64,000 nucleotides of DNA from DATLED01 sp035525495 (GCA_035525495.1 DATLED010000084.1:22013-86012); one strand, 5' to 3'; numbered from the stretch's first letter, positions 1-8,728 are shown. The notes: generated by a model from the letters alone, not told the origin. A program made the numbers and translations.

Positions 1-718
1 TCTGCGTCTCTCCGGACCGAATGACCTCCAGCCCGAGCTCGGTCTCCCGCGCCAGCGCCGCGTCCAGATCGAGGGACCATTGCTCGTGAGCCGACCGGCG
101 ATCGCTGCGCAGACACCCCTGGGGCAGCGCCGCCAGCTCCTGGGCCAACGACAACGCCGCCGCGAGCGCACCACCGGGCGGCGTCAGCCGATTGACGAGT
201 CCCATGGCCACCGCCTCCTCGCCGCTCACGCCTCGGCCGGTGAGGATGAGGTCCATGGCGCGGCTGTGGCCGATCAAGCGGGGCAGACGGATCGTGCCGC
301 CGTCGATGAGCGGAACACCCCAGCGCCGGCAGTACACGCCGAAGATGGCGTCGGATGCGGCCACCCGCAAGTCGCACCACACCGCCAGCTCGAGCCCGCC
401 GGCGACCGCGTGTCCTTCTACGGCGGCGATGACCGGCTTGGACAGCACCATGCGAGTAGGACCCATCGGCCCGTCCTTGTGGACGTCGTCGTGCACCCGG
501 TTGCCCCGGCCGTCGGCCACCGCCTTGAGGTCGGCGCCCGCGCAGAACGTGCCTCCGGCCCCGGTGAGGATGGCGACCGCCAGTTCATCGTCATCGTCGA
601 ACCGTCGGAAGGCGTCGGCCAGGCCGGCGGCCGTGGGTCCGTCGACGGCGTTGCGAACCTCCGGTCGTTCGATGGTCACGATGGCGACCGGTCCCTCGAT
701 GTCGAAGCGCACGCTCAT
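1..718 (-). CDS. enoyl-CoA hydratase/isomerase family protein (3' end cut by window edge)
   Basis: This crotonase-fold protein probably hydrates or isomerises an enoyl-CoA in fatty-acid or aromatic-acid catabolism. It reads from ATG at 718 leftward with no stop inside the window, giving about 239 residues, so only the last part is missing. The N-terminus (MSVRFDIEGPVAIVTIERPE) is the usual crotonase start. A GTFCAGADLK segment and an AVAGGLELAVWCDLRVA segment form the oxyanion-hole loops, followed by GVPLIDGGTIRLPRLIG. All are typical of the family. The substrate cannot be told from sequence. It is read away from the DUF971 gene, separated by about 125 bp. Confidence 0.85.
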   Translation of the reverse strand, partial: MSVRFDIEGPVAIVTIERPEVRNAVDGPTAAGLADAFRRFDDDDELAVAILTGAGGTFCAGADLKAVADGRGNRVHDDVHKDGPMGPTRMVLSKPVIAAVEGHAVAGGLELAVWCDLRVAASDAIFGVYCRRWGVPLIDGGTIRLPRLIGHSRAMDLILTGRGVSGEEAVAMGLVNRLTPPGGALAAALSLAQELAALPQGCLRSDRRSAHEQWSLDLDAALARETELGLEVIRSGETQ

Positions 719-842
719 GCCGACATCATCGCGGCCTACTGGCTGCTGTTCTGGGCGGGTTGAACGACCGGTGCGGTCGTTGATCCCACCCAGAACGAGG
801 GCGCGCGCTGCGAGCACCAACAAGGACTCCTTCCGCACCCTG

Positions 843-1169
843 CTACGGGGCTTCGGTCGCGCGGGTCTCGCACCACTCCCGAAGCGAGTCGAAGGGAAAG
901 ATGCCGGTGCCGTGACCGTCGCTCCAGGCGAAGCTGATCCCCCAGTGCCCGACGAGCTCGGCGTCGAGGATGGTGACGTCGCCCGGGCCCCCGTCCCACG
1001 CCTCTCGCCCTGCGCTGCGGGCGTCGCGACACGAAGCGCAAGGACATCCGCGGCGCAACTCGTCGTTGGCGAAGAAGCACTCGTGGCCGTCGCCGAAGAC
1101 GACCGTCAGGCCGCGGTCGCGCTCGACGTCGACCTTGTCCGCGCGGGTCGGTCCGGCGCCTTCGCTCAT
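843..1169 (-). CDS. DUF971 (gamma-butyrobetaine hydroxylase N-terminal-like) protein
   Basis: A 108-residue protein consisting of one DUF971 domain, the small zinc-binding module also found at the N-terminus of gamma-butyrobetaine hydroxylase. Visible hallmarks are the CPCASCRDA cluster near residue 43, HWGISFAWSDGHGTGIFPFD and the closing LREWCE. Stand-alone versions occur widely in bacteria and some are linked to Fe-S or apbC/Mrp genes; no such partner is present here. The start codon at 1169 lies 17 bp from the divergent Hsp15 start, so both promoters must overlap in this gap. The molecular role is unknown. Confidence 0.8.
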   Translation of the reverse strand: MSEGAGPTRADKVDVERDRGLTVVFGDGHECFFANDELRRGCPCASCRDARSAGREAWDGGPGDVTILDAELVGHWGISFAWSDGHGTGIFPFDSLREWCETRATEAP

Positions 1170-1186
1170 GGTGGAAGTATCGCGGC

Positions 1187-1549
1187 ATGGAGGAGACCCG
1201 GGTCGATCGCTGGCTGTGGGCCGTTCGGCTGTACAAGACCCGCTCGTTGGCGACCGACGCCTGCAAGGGCGGGCACGTCAAGGTCAACGGCACGACGGCC
1301 AAGCCGGCGACGACCGTCCGCATCGGCGACCGCGTCACCGCCCACGCCCACGACCGCCATCGCGACTTCGAGGTCCTCGAGATCCTGGAGAAGCGGGTGA
1401 GCGCGCCCCTCGCGGCGCTGGCGATCGTCGACCACAGCCCGCCATTACCGCCGAAGGACCTGACGGCACCGGCCTTCGTGCGCGACCCGGCGACGGGGCG
1501 TCCGACCAAGCGCGACCGGCGCCGGCTCGATCGCTTCCGCAGCCGCTGA
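1187..1549 (+). CDS. Hsp15-family S4-domain RNA-binding protein
   Basis: A 120-residue S4 RNA-binding protein of the Hsp15 (HslR) type. In well-studied bacteria this family binds free 50S subunits carrying stalled nascent chains. The S4 core occupies about residues 6-70: RVDRWLWAVRLYKTRSLAT, then GGHVKVNG and RIGDRV. The tail is strongly basic (GRPTKRDRRRLDRFRSR), as is usual for the family. The sequence GAAGTAT lies just before the ATG, a possible leaderless -10 element. Its end lies 3 bp from the end of the convergent MATE gene. Confidence 0.85.
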   Translation: MEETRVDRWLWAVRLYKTRSLATDACKGGHVKVNGTTAKPATTVRIGDRVTAHAHDRHRDFEVLEILEKRVSAPLAALAIVDHSPPLPPKDLTAPAFVRDPATGRPTKRDRRRLDRFRSR

Positions 1550-1551
1550 GC

Positions 1552-2877
1552 TCAGGTCTCGCCGCCCACCACCTGCCAGCCGGTCCCGGCGAAGCGGATC
1601 ACGTTGCCGACGAGGCGAGACGCCATCAGGAGGGTCAGCGCGCCCCAGAGCCACAGCAGCGTGCCGTCGAGCCACAGGACGGTCAGGGCCGCCGGAAGGA
1701 ACACGACGAGGCCGCTCGCCGCCATGGCCTTCGCGAGGTAGCGGAGGTCGCCGGCGCCGATGAGGATCCCGTCGAGTACGAACACGACGGCGTTGATGGG
1801 CTGCAGGACCGCCACCACGACCAGCACGTCCTTGGCGAGTCCGCGAACGGCGTCGTCGTCGGAGAACAGCGGGACCAGAAGGGACCGCATCGTCAGCACC
1901 ACGACCGCGAACACGGCACCCCCGCCGATGCCCCACGTCACCATGCGCCGTCCCGCGGCGCGGGCCTCGCCGGCGGCGCCGGCGCCGAGCATCCGGCCGA
2001 TCATCGCCTGACCGGCGATGGCGATGGCGTCCAGCACCAGTGCGAGGAAGCTCCAGAGCTGGAAGGCGATCTGGTGGGCGCCGAGGTCGACGGCGCCGAG
2101 ACGGCTCGCGACGCCGGTCGCCACAGCCAGCGCGACGAGCAGCGAGCCCGTCCTCACGAACAGGTCACGTCCGACGACGACGAGCGCGCGCAGCCGACGT
2201 CGATCGGGTCGAAGTCCCACCCCGGTCGCCTGCACGTTGCGCAACACCACGAACACGTACGCGCCGGCCGCAACGTATTGCGCGATGACCGTCGCCGCGG
2301 CCGACGCCGCGATTCCCATGCCGAGGCCGTAGACCAGGACGAGTTCGAGCGCGAGGTTGGCGGCGTTGGCACCGACGGCGATGACCAACGTCCGCTTGGT
2401 GTCCTGCAGCCCGCGTAAGTAGCCGACGCCGACCAGGGCAAGGAGGACCGCCGGCGCGCCCAGCGCGCTGATCCGGAGGTACGTCACCGCGTACGGACCG
2501 ACCGCCGGCGACGACCCGAAGGCAGAGACGAGCGCAGGCGCAGCCGCCACGCCCCCGGACGCCAGCCCGACGCCGATGGCGAGCGCCAGCCACACGCCTT
2601 GCACCGCCTGGTGCGCGGCGGCGCGCTCCTCCTTCGCGCCGACCAGCCGCGCCACCGCGGCCGTCGTCCCGTAGGCCAAGAAGTTGAAGAGGAAGAATGC
2701 GGTCGTGAGGATCGTCCCGGCCACCGCCAACCCGCCCAGTTGGGGCGTCCCAAGATGCCCGACGATCGCCGTGTCCACGAGGATGTAGAGCGGTTCGGCG
2801 GTCAGCGCCCCGAACGCCGGCACGGCCAGCCGCAGGATCTCCCGATCGATCGGTCGCAGATCGGGGACACTATCCAC
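1552..2877 (-). CDS. MATE family efflux transporter (DinF type)
   Basis: A polytopic membrane antiporter of about 441 residues, the usual MATE length, with roughly 12 hydrophobic segments. It probably exports drugs or metabolites using a Na+ or H+ gradient. The N-terminus after the chosen GTG (2877) reads DREILRLAVPAFGALTAEPLYIL, a typical DinF opening, followed by VDTAIVGHLGTPQLGGLAVA. The reading frame stays open far upstream, but that part overlaps other genes and shows no family features, so the GTG start is preferred. It sits 3 bp from the divergent small gene at 2881. Confidence 0.85.
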   Translation of the reverse strand: MDSVPDLRPIDREILRLAVPAFGALTAEPLYILVDTAIVGHLGTPQLGGLAVAGTILTTAFFLFNFLAYGTTAAVARLVGAKEERAAAHQAVQGVWLALAIGVGLASGGVAAAPALVSAFGSSPAVGPYAVTYLRISALGAPAVLLALVGVGYLRGLQDTKRTLVIAVGANAANLALELVLVYGLGMGIAASAAATVIAQYVAAGAYVFVVLRNVQATGVGLRPDRRRLRALVVVGRDLFVRTGSLLVALAVATGVASRLGAVDLGAHQIAFQLWSFLALVLDAIAIAGQAMIGRMLGAGAAGEARAAGRRMVTWGIGGGAVFAVVVLTMRSLLVPLFSDDDAVRGLAKDVLVVVAVLQPINAVVFVLDGILIGAGDLRYLAKAMAASGLVVFLPAALTVLWLDGTLLWLWGALTLLMASRLVGNVIRFAGTGWQVVGGET

Positions 2878-2880
2878 GTC

Positions 2881-3105
2881 ATGCGGACCTACCGCTTCTA
2901 CGGGTTCACGCCTCATGGGGCCGGCGAGATGGCCAACGCCCTCAACGAGGACGGCATGCAGGCGGTCGTCCACGAGCCCGGCGACAAGCCGCTTCCGGGC
3001 TGGGTCGTCGAGGCCGACGGCGACGGCGTCAGCGAGGGCTTGCTCGAGACCCTGGCCCAGTTCTTCGGCGGCGCCTACGAAGGCGAGAACCTCTCCGGGG
3101 CCTGA
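2881..3105 (+). CDS. small acidic protein of unknown function
   Basis: A 74-residue soluble, acidic protein that I do not recognise. It has an ATG start, a compact alternating pattern (MRTYRFYGFTPHGAGEMANA), a GWVVEADGD strand and a helical end (LLETLAQFFGGAYEGENLSG). It has no signal peptide or membrane segment. It is divergent from the MATE gene with only 3 bp between start codons. Its last 31 bases overlap the end of the convergent PPOX-like gene. Codon use is like its neighbours, which supports it being real. Confidence 0.55.
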   Translation: MRTYRFYGFTPHGAGEMANALNEDGMQAVVHEPGDKPLPGWVVEADGDGVSEGLLETLAQFFGGAYEGENLSGA

Positions 3106-3590
3106 GCATCGGCGCGCCACGTCTGCGGCTCGCCGCCCTGGCCGAGCAGGACGGTGCCCGGGAACACCCGAAGCCGAAGTGGCTCGAGCCGCAACGCCGC
3201 GAACGCCGGCGAGCTCGGTCCCTCCGCCCACGCCGGGATCATGGCCGGGTCGTAGCCGACCGGCGCCGGCGCGTCCTTGAACGCCTGCCAGATGCGCTCG
3301 CAGGTCCCGTCGTCGAGGAACCACTCGGTCCGACAATCGGCGCTGCAGGTGTCATGGTTCGGAGTCCAATAGTGCACGGAGACGTACGGCGTCCGCTCGA
3401 GGTGCGCCCGCTTCACCGGCGTCGGGCCCGTGGCGATCCAGCCGACGAGTGACGACCCGTCCCACTCCCACAATGGATGCAGGATGCGGCTCCGCGGGCG
3501 ACCGTCGACGTCGGTGGTGGCGACGCTCGCCCACACGATGCGGTGGGCCATATCGATGAAACTCGGCGCGATCGAAGCGAGGTCGGTCAT
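3075..3590 (-). CDS. pyridoxamine 5'-phosphate oxidase-like FMN-binding protein
   Basis: A 171-residue split-barrel flavoprotein of the PPOX-like family. Residues 1-90 show the FMN-barrel pattern: IVWASVATTDVDGRPRSRILHPLWEWDG, then GWIATGPTPVKRAHLERTPYVSVHYW. Such proteins often bind FMN, F420 or heme and reduce small substrates; the exact reaction is not predictable. Start at ATG 3590 is preferred because the barrel begins directly after it and the divergent TPP gene starts at 3621. The 30-bp gap between them holds the TAACGT promoter element used by the TPP gene. Confidence 0.75.
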   Translation of the reverse strand: MTDLASIAPSFIDMAHRIVWASVATTDVDGRPRSRILHPLWEWDGSSLVGWIATGPTPVKRAHLERTPYVSVHYWTPNHDTCSADCRTEWFLDDGTCERIWQAFKDAPAPVGYDPAMIPAWAEGPSSPAFAALRLEPLRLRVFPGTVLLGQGGEPQTWRADAQAPERFSPS

Positions 3591-3607
3591 GGAACGATCC
3601 TGCCGCG

Positions 3608-3613
3608 TAACGT
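3608..3613 (+). promoter_or_regulatory. TAACGT -10 hexamer, likely leaderless promoter
   Basis: TAACGT lies 7 nt before the ATG at 3621. This spacing would place the transcription start at or next to the start codon. The same arrangement recurs at several other genes in this window. Confidence 0.45.
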
Positions 3614-3620
3614 CGCGCCA

Positions 3621-5255
3621 ATGGCCACCGGCGCCGAGGTCCTCCTCGACGTCCTCCGCACGGAGGGCGTCACCCACCTCTTCGGCAACCCTGGCACGAC
3701 CGAACTCCCCTTGATCGACGCACTGGCGGGCGTGGATGACCCCCGCTACGTCCTCGCCCTCCAGGAGGCCACGGCCGTCGGCATGGCGGACGGTTACGCC
3801 CAGATGTCCGGTCGTCCGACGTTCCTGAACCTGCACACCTCCGCGGGACTGGGCAACGCCATCGGCAACCTGACCAACGCCGTCGCCAACCGGACGCCGA
3901 TCGTCGTGACCGCAGGACAACAGGACCGGCGCCACATCGTCAGCGACCCGCTGCTCGCCGGCGATCTCGTCGGCCTGGCCCGCCCCGTGGCGAAGTGGGC
4001 GCACGAGGTCCGCACCGGCGACGAGCTCGGCACCATTCTGCGGCGCGCCTTCCGCGACGCCGCTGCGCCGCCGGCTGGCCCCGTGTTCGTGTCGCTCCCG
4101 ATGGACCTGCTCGACGCGGACGGAGCCGCGCCCGCGCCTCCACCCTCCCCCGTCGCCGGAGGCTCCGTCGCCGGGGGGATCGAGGACGTGGCGGCCATGT
4201 TGACGGCCACCGACCCGGACAAGCTGGCGATCATCATCGGCGACGAGGGCGCGTCGGCCCGCCACGAAGTGGCCGAGCTCGCCGCCGCCCTCGGCGTGCG
4301 GGTCTTCGGCTCGCCGCTCTACGGACGCCAGGTGTTCGACCAGGACGATCCCCACTGGGCGGGACCGCTGGCCCCCGCGGCGGCTGCCATCCGGACGATC
4401 CTCGAGCCGTTCGATCGCGTCCTCCTCGTCGGGGGTCAAGCCTTCCTCGTCTACCCCTACACGCCGGGGCCGGCGCTGCCTCCGTCGACCGAGCTCGTGC
4501 ACCTCTCGGCGTCCGCCGGCGACGTCGGCCGGACACATCCGGTGCGAGCCGCGCTGGTCGGCGACCCGGCGGCGACGATCCGAGCGCTTCTCCCCCTGGT
4601 CCGCGCCGATGTCGACGTCGCCGCGGCGGCGGCGCGCACGGCTGCGCTCGGCGAACGCCGGGCGGCGAGCGCCGCCGGATTCGACGACGGTGCGTCGGCA
4701 AAGTACGGCGACGCGCCGATGGCACCCGCAGCCGCGGCCCACGCCATCGTCCGGGCGCTTCGGCCGAACATGATCGTTGTCGACGAAGCCATCACCACCG
4801 GCTCGTACGTGCGCGGCTTTCACAACGGGCCGTACCTGTTCTGCCGTGGCGGCGGACTCGGGTGGGGCATGCCCGCGGCACTCGGGGCGTCGTTGGCCGC
4901 GGGACGCGATCCCGTGGTGTGCGTCGTCGGCGATGGCTCGGCGATGTACTCACCCCAAGCACTGTGGACGGCGGCCGCGGAGCGGTTGCCCGTCGTGTTC
5001 TGTGTCGTGAACAACCGGCAGTACCTGATCCTGAAGAACGCGCTGCGACAACGAGGAGGTCCGACGGTGACCAACGACCGCTACGTCGGCATGGATCTCG
5101 CCGATCCGCCCGTCGACTTCGTGAGGCTCGCGGAGTCCATGGGTGTCGACGCGACGATGGTGGAGAAGGCGGCTGACGTCGGCGACGCCGTCCGCGCCGC
5201 CATCGACTCCGGCGAGCCGCATCTCCTCGAGCTCCCGATCGCAGCGCCCCACTGA
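3621..5255 (+). CDS. benzoylformate decarboxylase-type thiamine diphosphate enzyme
   Basis: A 544-residue ThDP-dependent 2-oxoacid decarboxylase, closest in features to benzoylformate decarboxylase (MdlC). The N-terminal PYR domain shows FGNPGTTELPLIDAL, the activating glutamate in LQEATAVGMADGYA, and a histidine in NLHTSAGLGNAIGNL matching the active-site His of BFD. The residue matching BFD Ser26 is Thr. The C-terminal PP domain carries the GDGSAMYSPQ...VVNN ThDP/Mg2+ motif. The frame is open upstream of 3621, but this ATG follows a TAACGT element and starts the family homology. The stop overlaps the next gene by one base, so the hydratase is probably co-translated. Confidence 0.85.
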   Translation: MATGAEVLLDVLRTEGVTHLFGNPGTTELPLIDALAGVDDPRYVLALQEATAVGMADGYAQMSGRPTFLNLHTSAGLGNAIGNLTNAVANRTPIVVTAGQQDRRHIVSDPLLAGDLVGLARPVAKWAHEVRTGDELGTILRRAFRDAAAPPAGPVFVSLPMDLLDADGAAPAPPPSPVAGGSVAGGIEDVAAMLTATDPDKLAIIIGDEGASARHEVAELAAALGVRVFGSPLYGRQVFDQDDPHWAGPLAPAAAAIRTILEPFDRVLLVGGQAFLVYPYTPGPALPPSTELVHLSASAGDVGRTHPVRAALVGDPAATIRALLPLVRADVDVAAAAARTAALGERRAASAAGFDDGASAKYGDAPMAPAAAAHAIVRALRPNMIVVDEAITTGSYVRGFHNGPYLFCRGGGLGWGMPAALGASLAAGRDPVVCVVGDGSAMYSPQALWTAAAERLPVVFCVVNNRQYLILKNALRQRGGPTVTNDRYVGMDLADPPVDFVRLAESMGVDATMVEKAADVGDAVRAAIDSGEPHLLELPIAAPH

Positions 5256-6046
5256 TGGCCTCGCTCTGGACCGTCGAGCGCCGGGACCGGATCGCGGTGG
5301 CGACCTTCACCCGGCCGCCGCGCAACTTCATGAGCTTCGCGGCGATGACCGAGCTCGAGCAGGTGCTGCTCGGGTTGCAGGAGGACACGTCCGTCCACGT
5401 CGTCGTCCTCACGGGCGGCGTGCCCCGGTACTTCGTCGCCCACGCCGACCTCGACGACCTGCGGGCCATCGGTCAGGGCCAGCGCGTCGAGGGCGACCCG
5501 GCGTCGTGGGGCCGGGCGCTGGCCTTGCTCGGATCGATGCCGCAGCCGACGATCGCCGCCGTGAACGGGCAGGCGTGGGGCGGCGGGTGCGAGCTGAGCC
5601 TCGCGTGCACGATTCGGGTCGTCGCCGCCGGCGGGCACTTCGCGCAACCCGAGGTCAACGTCGGGATCATCCCCGGTGCCGGCGGGACGCAGCGGTTGCC
5701 CCGGCTCGTGGGCGGGGGCCGAGCCGCAGAGCTCGTCCTCAGCGGGCGCGTCGTCGGCGCCGCGGAGGCGGTCGCGATCGGTCTGGCCAACGACGTCCTG
5801 CCCGACGACGGGTTCGTGAACGCCGTGGTGGCGTGGGCCTCCCCCATCGCCTCGAAGCCGTTGCCGGCGCTCGCCGCGGCCAAGCGGGCCATGCTCGACG
5901 GACTCTCGATGCCGCTCGCGGAGGGGTTGCGGCTCGAGGGTCAGCTGTTCATCGGTCTGCAGACCGGACAGGAGGCGCTCGAGCTCCAGCGTGGTGCCCT
6001 CGACCGTTACGAGACAGCCTCCCCGGAAGCCATCGTCGAGCTCTGA
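5255..6046 (+). CDS. enoyl-CoA hydratase/isomerase family protein
   Basis: A 263-residue crotonase-fold enzyme. Family landmarks are TFTRPPRNFMSFAAMTELE near the start, VAHADLDDLRAIGQG, INGxAWGGGCELSLACTIR in the form VNGQAWGGGCELSLACTIR, and a glycine-rich GIIPGAGGTQRLPRLVG stretch containing the second oxyanion region and the catalytic Glu position. It starts on the last base of the TPP-enzyme stop codon (TGATG), so the two genes form a translationally coupled pair. The pairing suggests turnover of an aryl- or branched 2-oxoacid to an acyl-CoA, but this is inference. Confidence 0.85.
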   Translation: MASLWTVERRDRIAVATFTRPPRNFMSFAAMTELEQVLLGLQEDTSVHVVVLTGGVPRYFVAHADLDDLRAIGQGQRVEGDPASWGRALALLGSMPQPTIAAVNGQAWGGGCELSLACTIRVVAAGGHFAQPEVNVGIIPGAGGTQRLPRLVGGGRAAELVLSGRVVGAAEAVAIGLANDVLPDDGFVNAVVAWASPIASKPLPALAAAKRAMLDGLSMPLAEGLRLEGQLFIGLQTGQEALELQRGALDRYETASPEAIVEL

Positions 6047-6079
6047 GCGACCATCCACGATCGGCCGAGCTGCCGTCGG

Positions 6080-6085
6080 TACGCT
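6080..6085 (+). promoter_or_regulatory. TACGCT -10 hexamer, likely leaderless promoter
   Basis: TACGCT ends 7 nt before the GTG at 6093. It supports this GTG rather than an upstream in-frame codon as the start of the coiled-coil gene. Confidence 0.4.
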
Positions 6086-6092
6086 CGCTCTC

Positions 6093-6923
6093 GTGCATCC
6101 TTCCGACGACGATTTCGATCGGCTCGGGAACGCCGTCGCCCGGGTGTTGCGGGAGACGTTCGCCACCGCCACCGACGTGCGGGCCCAGGTCAGCGCCGAG
6201 CAGGCCGACCACGCCGAGGCCTTCACCGACGAGCTGGGACGGGTCCTGGCCGAGATCCGCGACCTACCCGCGCGTGCCGCCGCCGAACAGGACGGCGCCC
6301 GGGCGGCGTTCCACGCGACCCTCGCCGAGGCCAAGCGGTCGATCGACGAGATGCTGGCGGCGGCGACCGCCGAAGCGGCGGCCATCCGGGCCCAGGCGAT
6401 GGCCGATGCGACCGTGATCGTCGAGGGCGCCGGAGCCGAGATCGATCGGGCCAAGCAGATCGTCGCCGAGGAGCGGGTGAAGCTCGACGGTGAGCTGAAG
6501 GACCTCGTCCGCAACGTGCACCGGGCGGTGGCGAACCTCGAGGGGGCGACCAGGCACGATCACGAGGCGCTCCTCGATCGGGCGACGTCCGAAGCCCGCA
6601 TGATCCTGCGCCAGGCCCGGCTCCACCACCGCTCGACCGCACGCGAGGTCGACCGGATGATCGAGGCGGCCGCCGCCGAGGCGGCGGCGCTGCGCAAGTC
6701 CGCGCTCGCCGACGCGGCCCGGGTCGCGGCTCGGGTCCGGGGCGTCGTCGACTACGCGCAGACCGCGGCCGAGGACGAGCCCCGGCCACCGGCGTGGATC
6801 CGCCCGAACCGGCCAGCGCCCGCGGAGGCCGAATCCGAAGCGCCCCCCGTCGATTCCGAGATGACCGCCCCGGGCGAGACGACGTCACCCCACCGTCGCA
6901 AGCTCCGACCCCTCGCCTCCTAG
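6093..6923 (+). CDS. alanine/arginine-rich coiled-coil protein
   Basis: A 276-residue soluble protein dominated by heptad-like helix from about residue 10 to 230, rich in Ala, Glu and Arg. The tail (about 230-276) is proline-rich and disordered. Repeated segments such as EAKRSIDEMLAAATAEAAAI resemble DivIVA/Wag31-type and AtpF-type helices, but no diagnostic DivIVA N-terminal motif is visible. Style and composition are very like the 862-residue protein at 9242-11830, so the two may be functionally related (polar scaffold or envelope organiser); this is inference. The GTG start is supported by the TACGCT element. Confidence 0.65.
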   Translation: MHPSDDDFDRLGNAVARVLRETFATATDVRAQVSAEQADHAEAFTDELGRVLAEIRDLPARAAAEQDGARAAFHATLAEAKRSIDEMLAAATAEAAAIRAQAMADATVIVEGAGAEIDRAKQIVAEERVKLDGELKDLVRNVHRAVANLEGATRHDHEALLDRATSEARMILRQARLHHRSTAREVDRMIEAAAAEAAALRKSALADAARVAARVRGVVDYAQTAAEDEPRPPAWIRPNRPAPAEAESEAPPVDSEMTAPGETTSPHRRKLRPLAS

Positions 6924-7025
6924 CGGGGGTGGCGAAGAAGGGGTGATCGGCGGTCGCGCGCCGAGGGCCTGCGAGAACTCCGGCCGCCCGCCGAAGGCAC
7001 CCGGCGCGAGAGCGAGCGCGACAAC

Positions 7026-8570
7026 TCAGTTCACCTGCTTCTCGCGGCCCTCCCAGAAGGGCTGACGGAGCTTGAACTTCTGGAGCTTGCCGGTGGCCGT
7101 GCGAGCCAGCGCTTCGCGGAACTCGACGGACGTCGGGCACTTGTAATGCGCCATGCGGCCGCGGCAGAACTCGATGAGCTCGGCCTCGTCGGCCGACTGC
7201 CCCTCCCGCAACACGACGAGGGCCTTCACCGTCTCGCCCCACTTCTCGTGGGGAACGCCGATGACGGCGCACTCGGCGACGGCCGGGTGCTGGAACAGCG
7301 CGTCCTCGACCTCGATCGACGACACGTTCTCGCCGCCGGAGATGATCACGTCCTTCTTGCGGTCGGCGATGACGACGTAGGCGCCGTCGAGGTACCCGCC
7401 GTCGCCAGTGTGGAAGAAGCCGTCGCGGATGGCCTTGCCCGTCTCCTCGGGCTGCTCCCAATAGCCCTCGAACACGTGGTTGGTGCGGGCGTTGATCTCG
7501 CCTTCGGCGTCCACGTCGATGGTGACGCCGAGAACGGGCGCGCCGGCCCGGGAGAGCAGGCGGGCGCGCTCCGGAACCGGGAGGTCGTCCCACTCGGCGC
7601 GCCCCCGGTTCATCGTCAACAGCGGCGAGGTCTCGGTGAGGCCGTAGATCTGGATGAACTCCCACCCGAGCTCGTCCATCACCCTTTCGATCGTCTTCGA
7701 GGGCGGCGGCGCACCGGCGACCACCATGCGGACGGTGTCGTTGCCCGGCACCGGGCGACCCGACTCACGGCGTGCGACCGCGGCGTCGAGGACCGCGGCC
7801 ACGACAGCCGGCGCGCCGCACAGCAGCGTCACGCCGTGGGTCTCGATGCGACTCAGGATGTCCTCACCGTCGACCTTGCGCAGCACGACCTGCTTCACGC
7901 CCATCGACGTCACCGCATAGGGCATGCCCCAGCCGTTGCAGTGGAACATCGGGAGGGTGTGGAGGTACACGTCACGGTCGGAGACGCCGGCGTTCCACCC
8001 GAAGCTCGAGGCGTTGAGCCACGCATTCCGATGCGTGATCTGCACGCCCTTGGGACGCGCTGTCGTCCCAGACGTGTAGTTGATGCTCGCGGTCGCCTCC
8101 TCGTCGGGCTCCCACCGGCGGGGCTGTGCATCCGGCACGTCGGCGAACAGCTCGGCGTCGGCGACGCCGTCCAACAGGATCCGCTCCTTGGCGGTCACGC
8201 CGGCGAGGCTCTCGTCGAGCTCCGGATCGACGAGCAGGACGTTGGCGCCGGAGTGCTCGACGATGTAGCCGACCTCCTCGCTGTTCAGGCGGAAGTTGAC
8301 GGGGACGAGGATCCGGCCGAACCCGCTGACCCCGAAGAACGAGATGAGGAAGCGAGCCGCGTTGGGGCTGACGATGGCCACCCGCTCGCCCTGCTCGACG
8401 CCCATGCGGTCGAGGGTCGCGGCCATGTTGCGGGCCCGCCGATGGAGCTCGCTGTAGGTGAGCTCGCCCAGGTCGCCGGGGCGGCCCGGCTCGTCCACCA
8501 CGGCGATGCGGTCGCCGTAGACCGTCGCCGCCCGCTGGAGAAAATCGCCGACCGTCAGCGGAACCCGCAT
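7026..8570 (-). CDS. long-chain fatty-acid/acyl-CoA synthetase (AMP-binding)
   Basis: A 514-residue acyl-adenylate-forming enzyme that would activate a fatty or aromatic acid to its CoA ester. The P-loop reads NYTSGTTARPKGVQITHRN (about residues 164-182). Later come IYGLTETSP (A5), FHTGDGGYLDGAYVVIADRKKDVIISGGENV (A7/A8, hinge), and the C-terminal lysine in ARTATGKLQKFKLR (A10). All catalytic motifs are intact and the length is normal for FadD-type enzymes. A CGTGAC-TGTT-GTCACG palindrome lies 17-32 bp upstream of the ATG. Substrate specificity cannot be read from sequence. Confidence 0.9.
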   Translation of the reverse strand: MRVPLTVGDFLQRAATVYGDRIAVVDEPGRPGDLGELTYSELHRRARNMAATLDRMGVEQGERVAIVSPNAARFLISFFGVSGFGRILVPVNFRLNSEEVGYIVEHSGANVLLVDPELDESLAGVTAKERILLDGVADAELFADVPDAQPRRWEPDEEATASINYTSGTTARPKGVQITHRNAWLNASSFGWNAGVSDRDVYLHTLPMFHCNGWGMPYAVTSMGVKQVVLRKVDGEDILSRIETHGVTLLCGAPAVVAAVLDAAVARRESGRPVPGNDTVRMVVAGAPPPSKTIERVMDELGWEFIQIYGLTETSPLLTMNRGRAEWDDLPVPERARLLSRAGAPVLGVTIDVDAEGEINARTNHVFEGYWEQPEETGKAIRDGFFHTGDGGYLDGAYVVIADRKKDVIISGGENVSSIEVEDALFQHPAVAECAVIGVPHEKWGETVKALVVLREGQSADEAELIEFCRGRMAHYKCPTSVEFREALARTATGKLQKFKLRQPFWEGREKQVN

Positions 8571-8586
8571 GCTGGCACCTCTCGTT

Positions 8587-8602
8587 CGTGACTGTTGTCA
8601 CG
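8587..8602. promoter_or_regulatory. palindromic operator candidate CGTGAC-N4-GTCACG
   Basis: A perfect 6-4-6 inverted repeat directly upstream of the acyl-CoA synthetase start. Size and position fit a TetR-type repressor site, and different half-sites from the CTTGACC palindromes elsewhere suggest a separate regulator. Binding is inferred only from symmetry. Confidence 0.45.
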
Positions 8603-8728
8603 TCGAGGCTATAGGACGTTTCGCGGTGTTCACTTGTGGGCAGAGCGGACCCATCCCTCCCTGCGGTGGACGTTGGCGCGGTCCGACCCGGACTCCGCCC
8701 CCGCCGCTCCCTAAGGAACGTCAGGCTC

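Noticed and set aside
192..2418. Long open frames on the plus strand across the first 2.4 kb
   Set aside because: They are antisense or shifted copies of the hydratase, Hsp15 and MATE genes, with Arg/Pro/Ala-rich translation and no family motifs; a by-product of very high GC.
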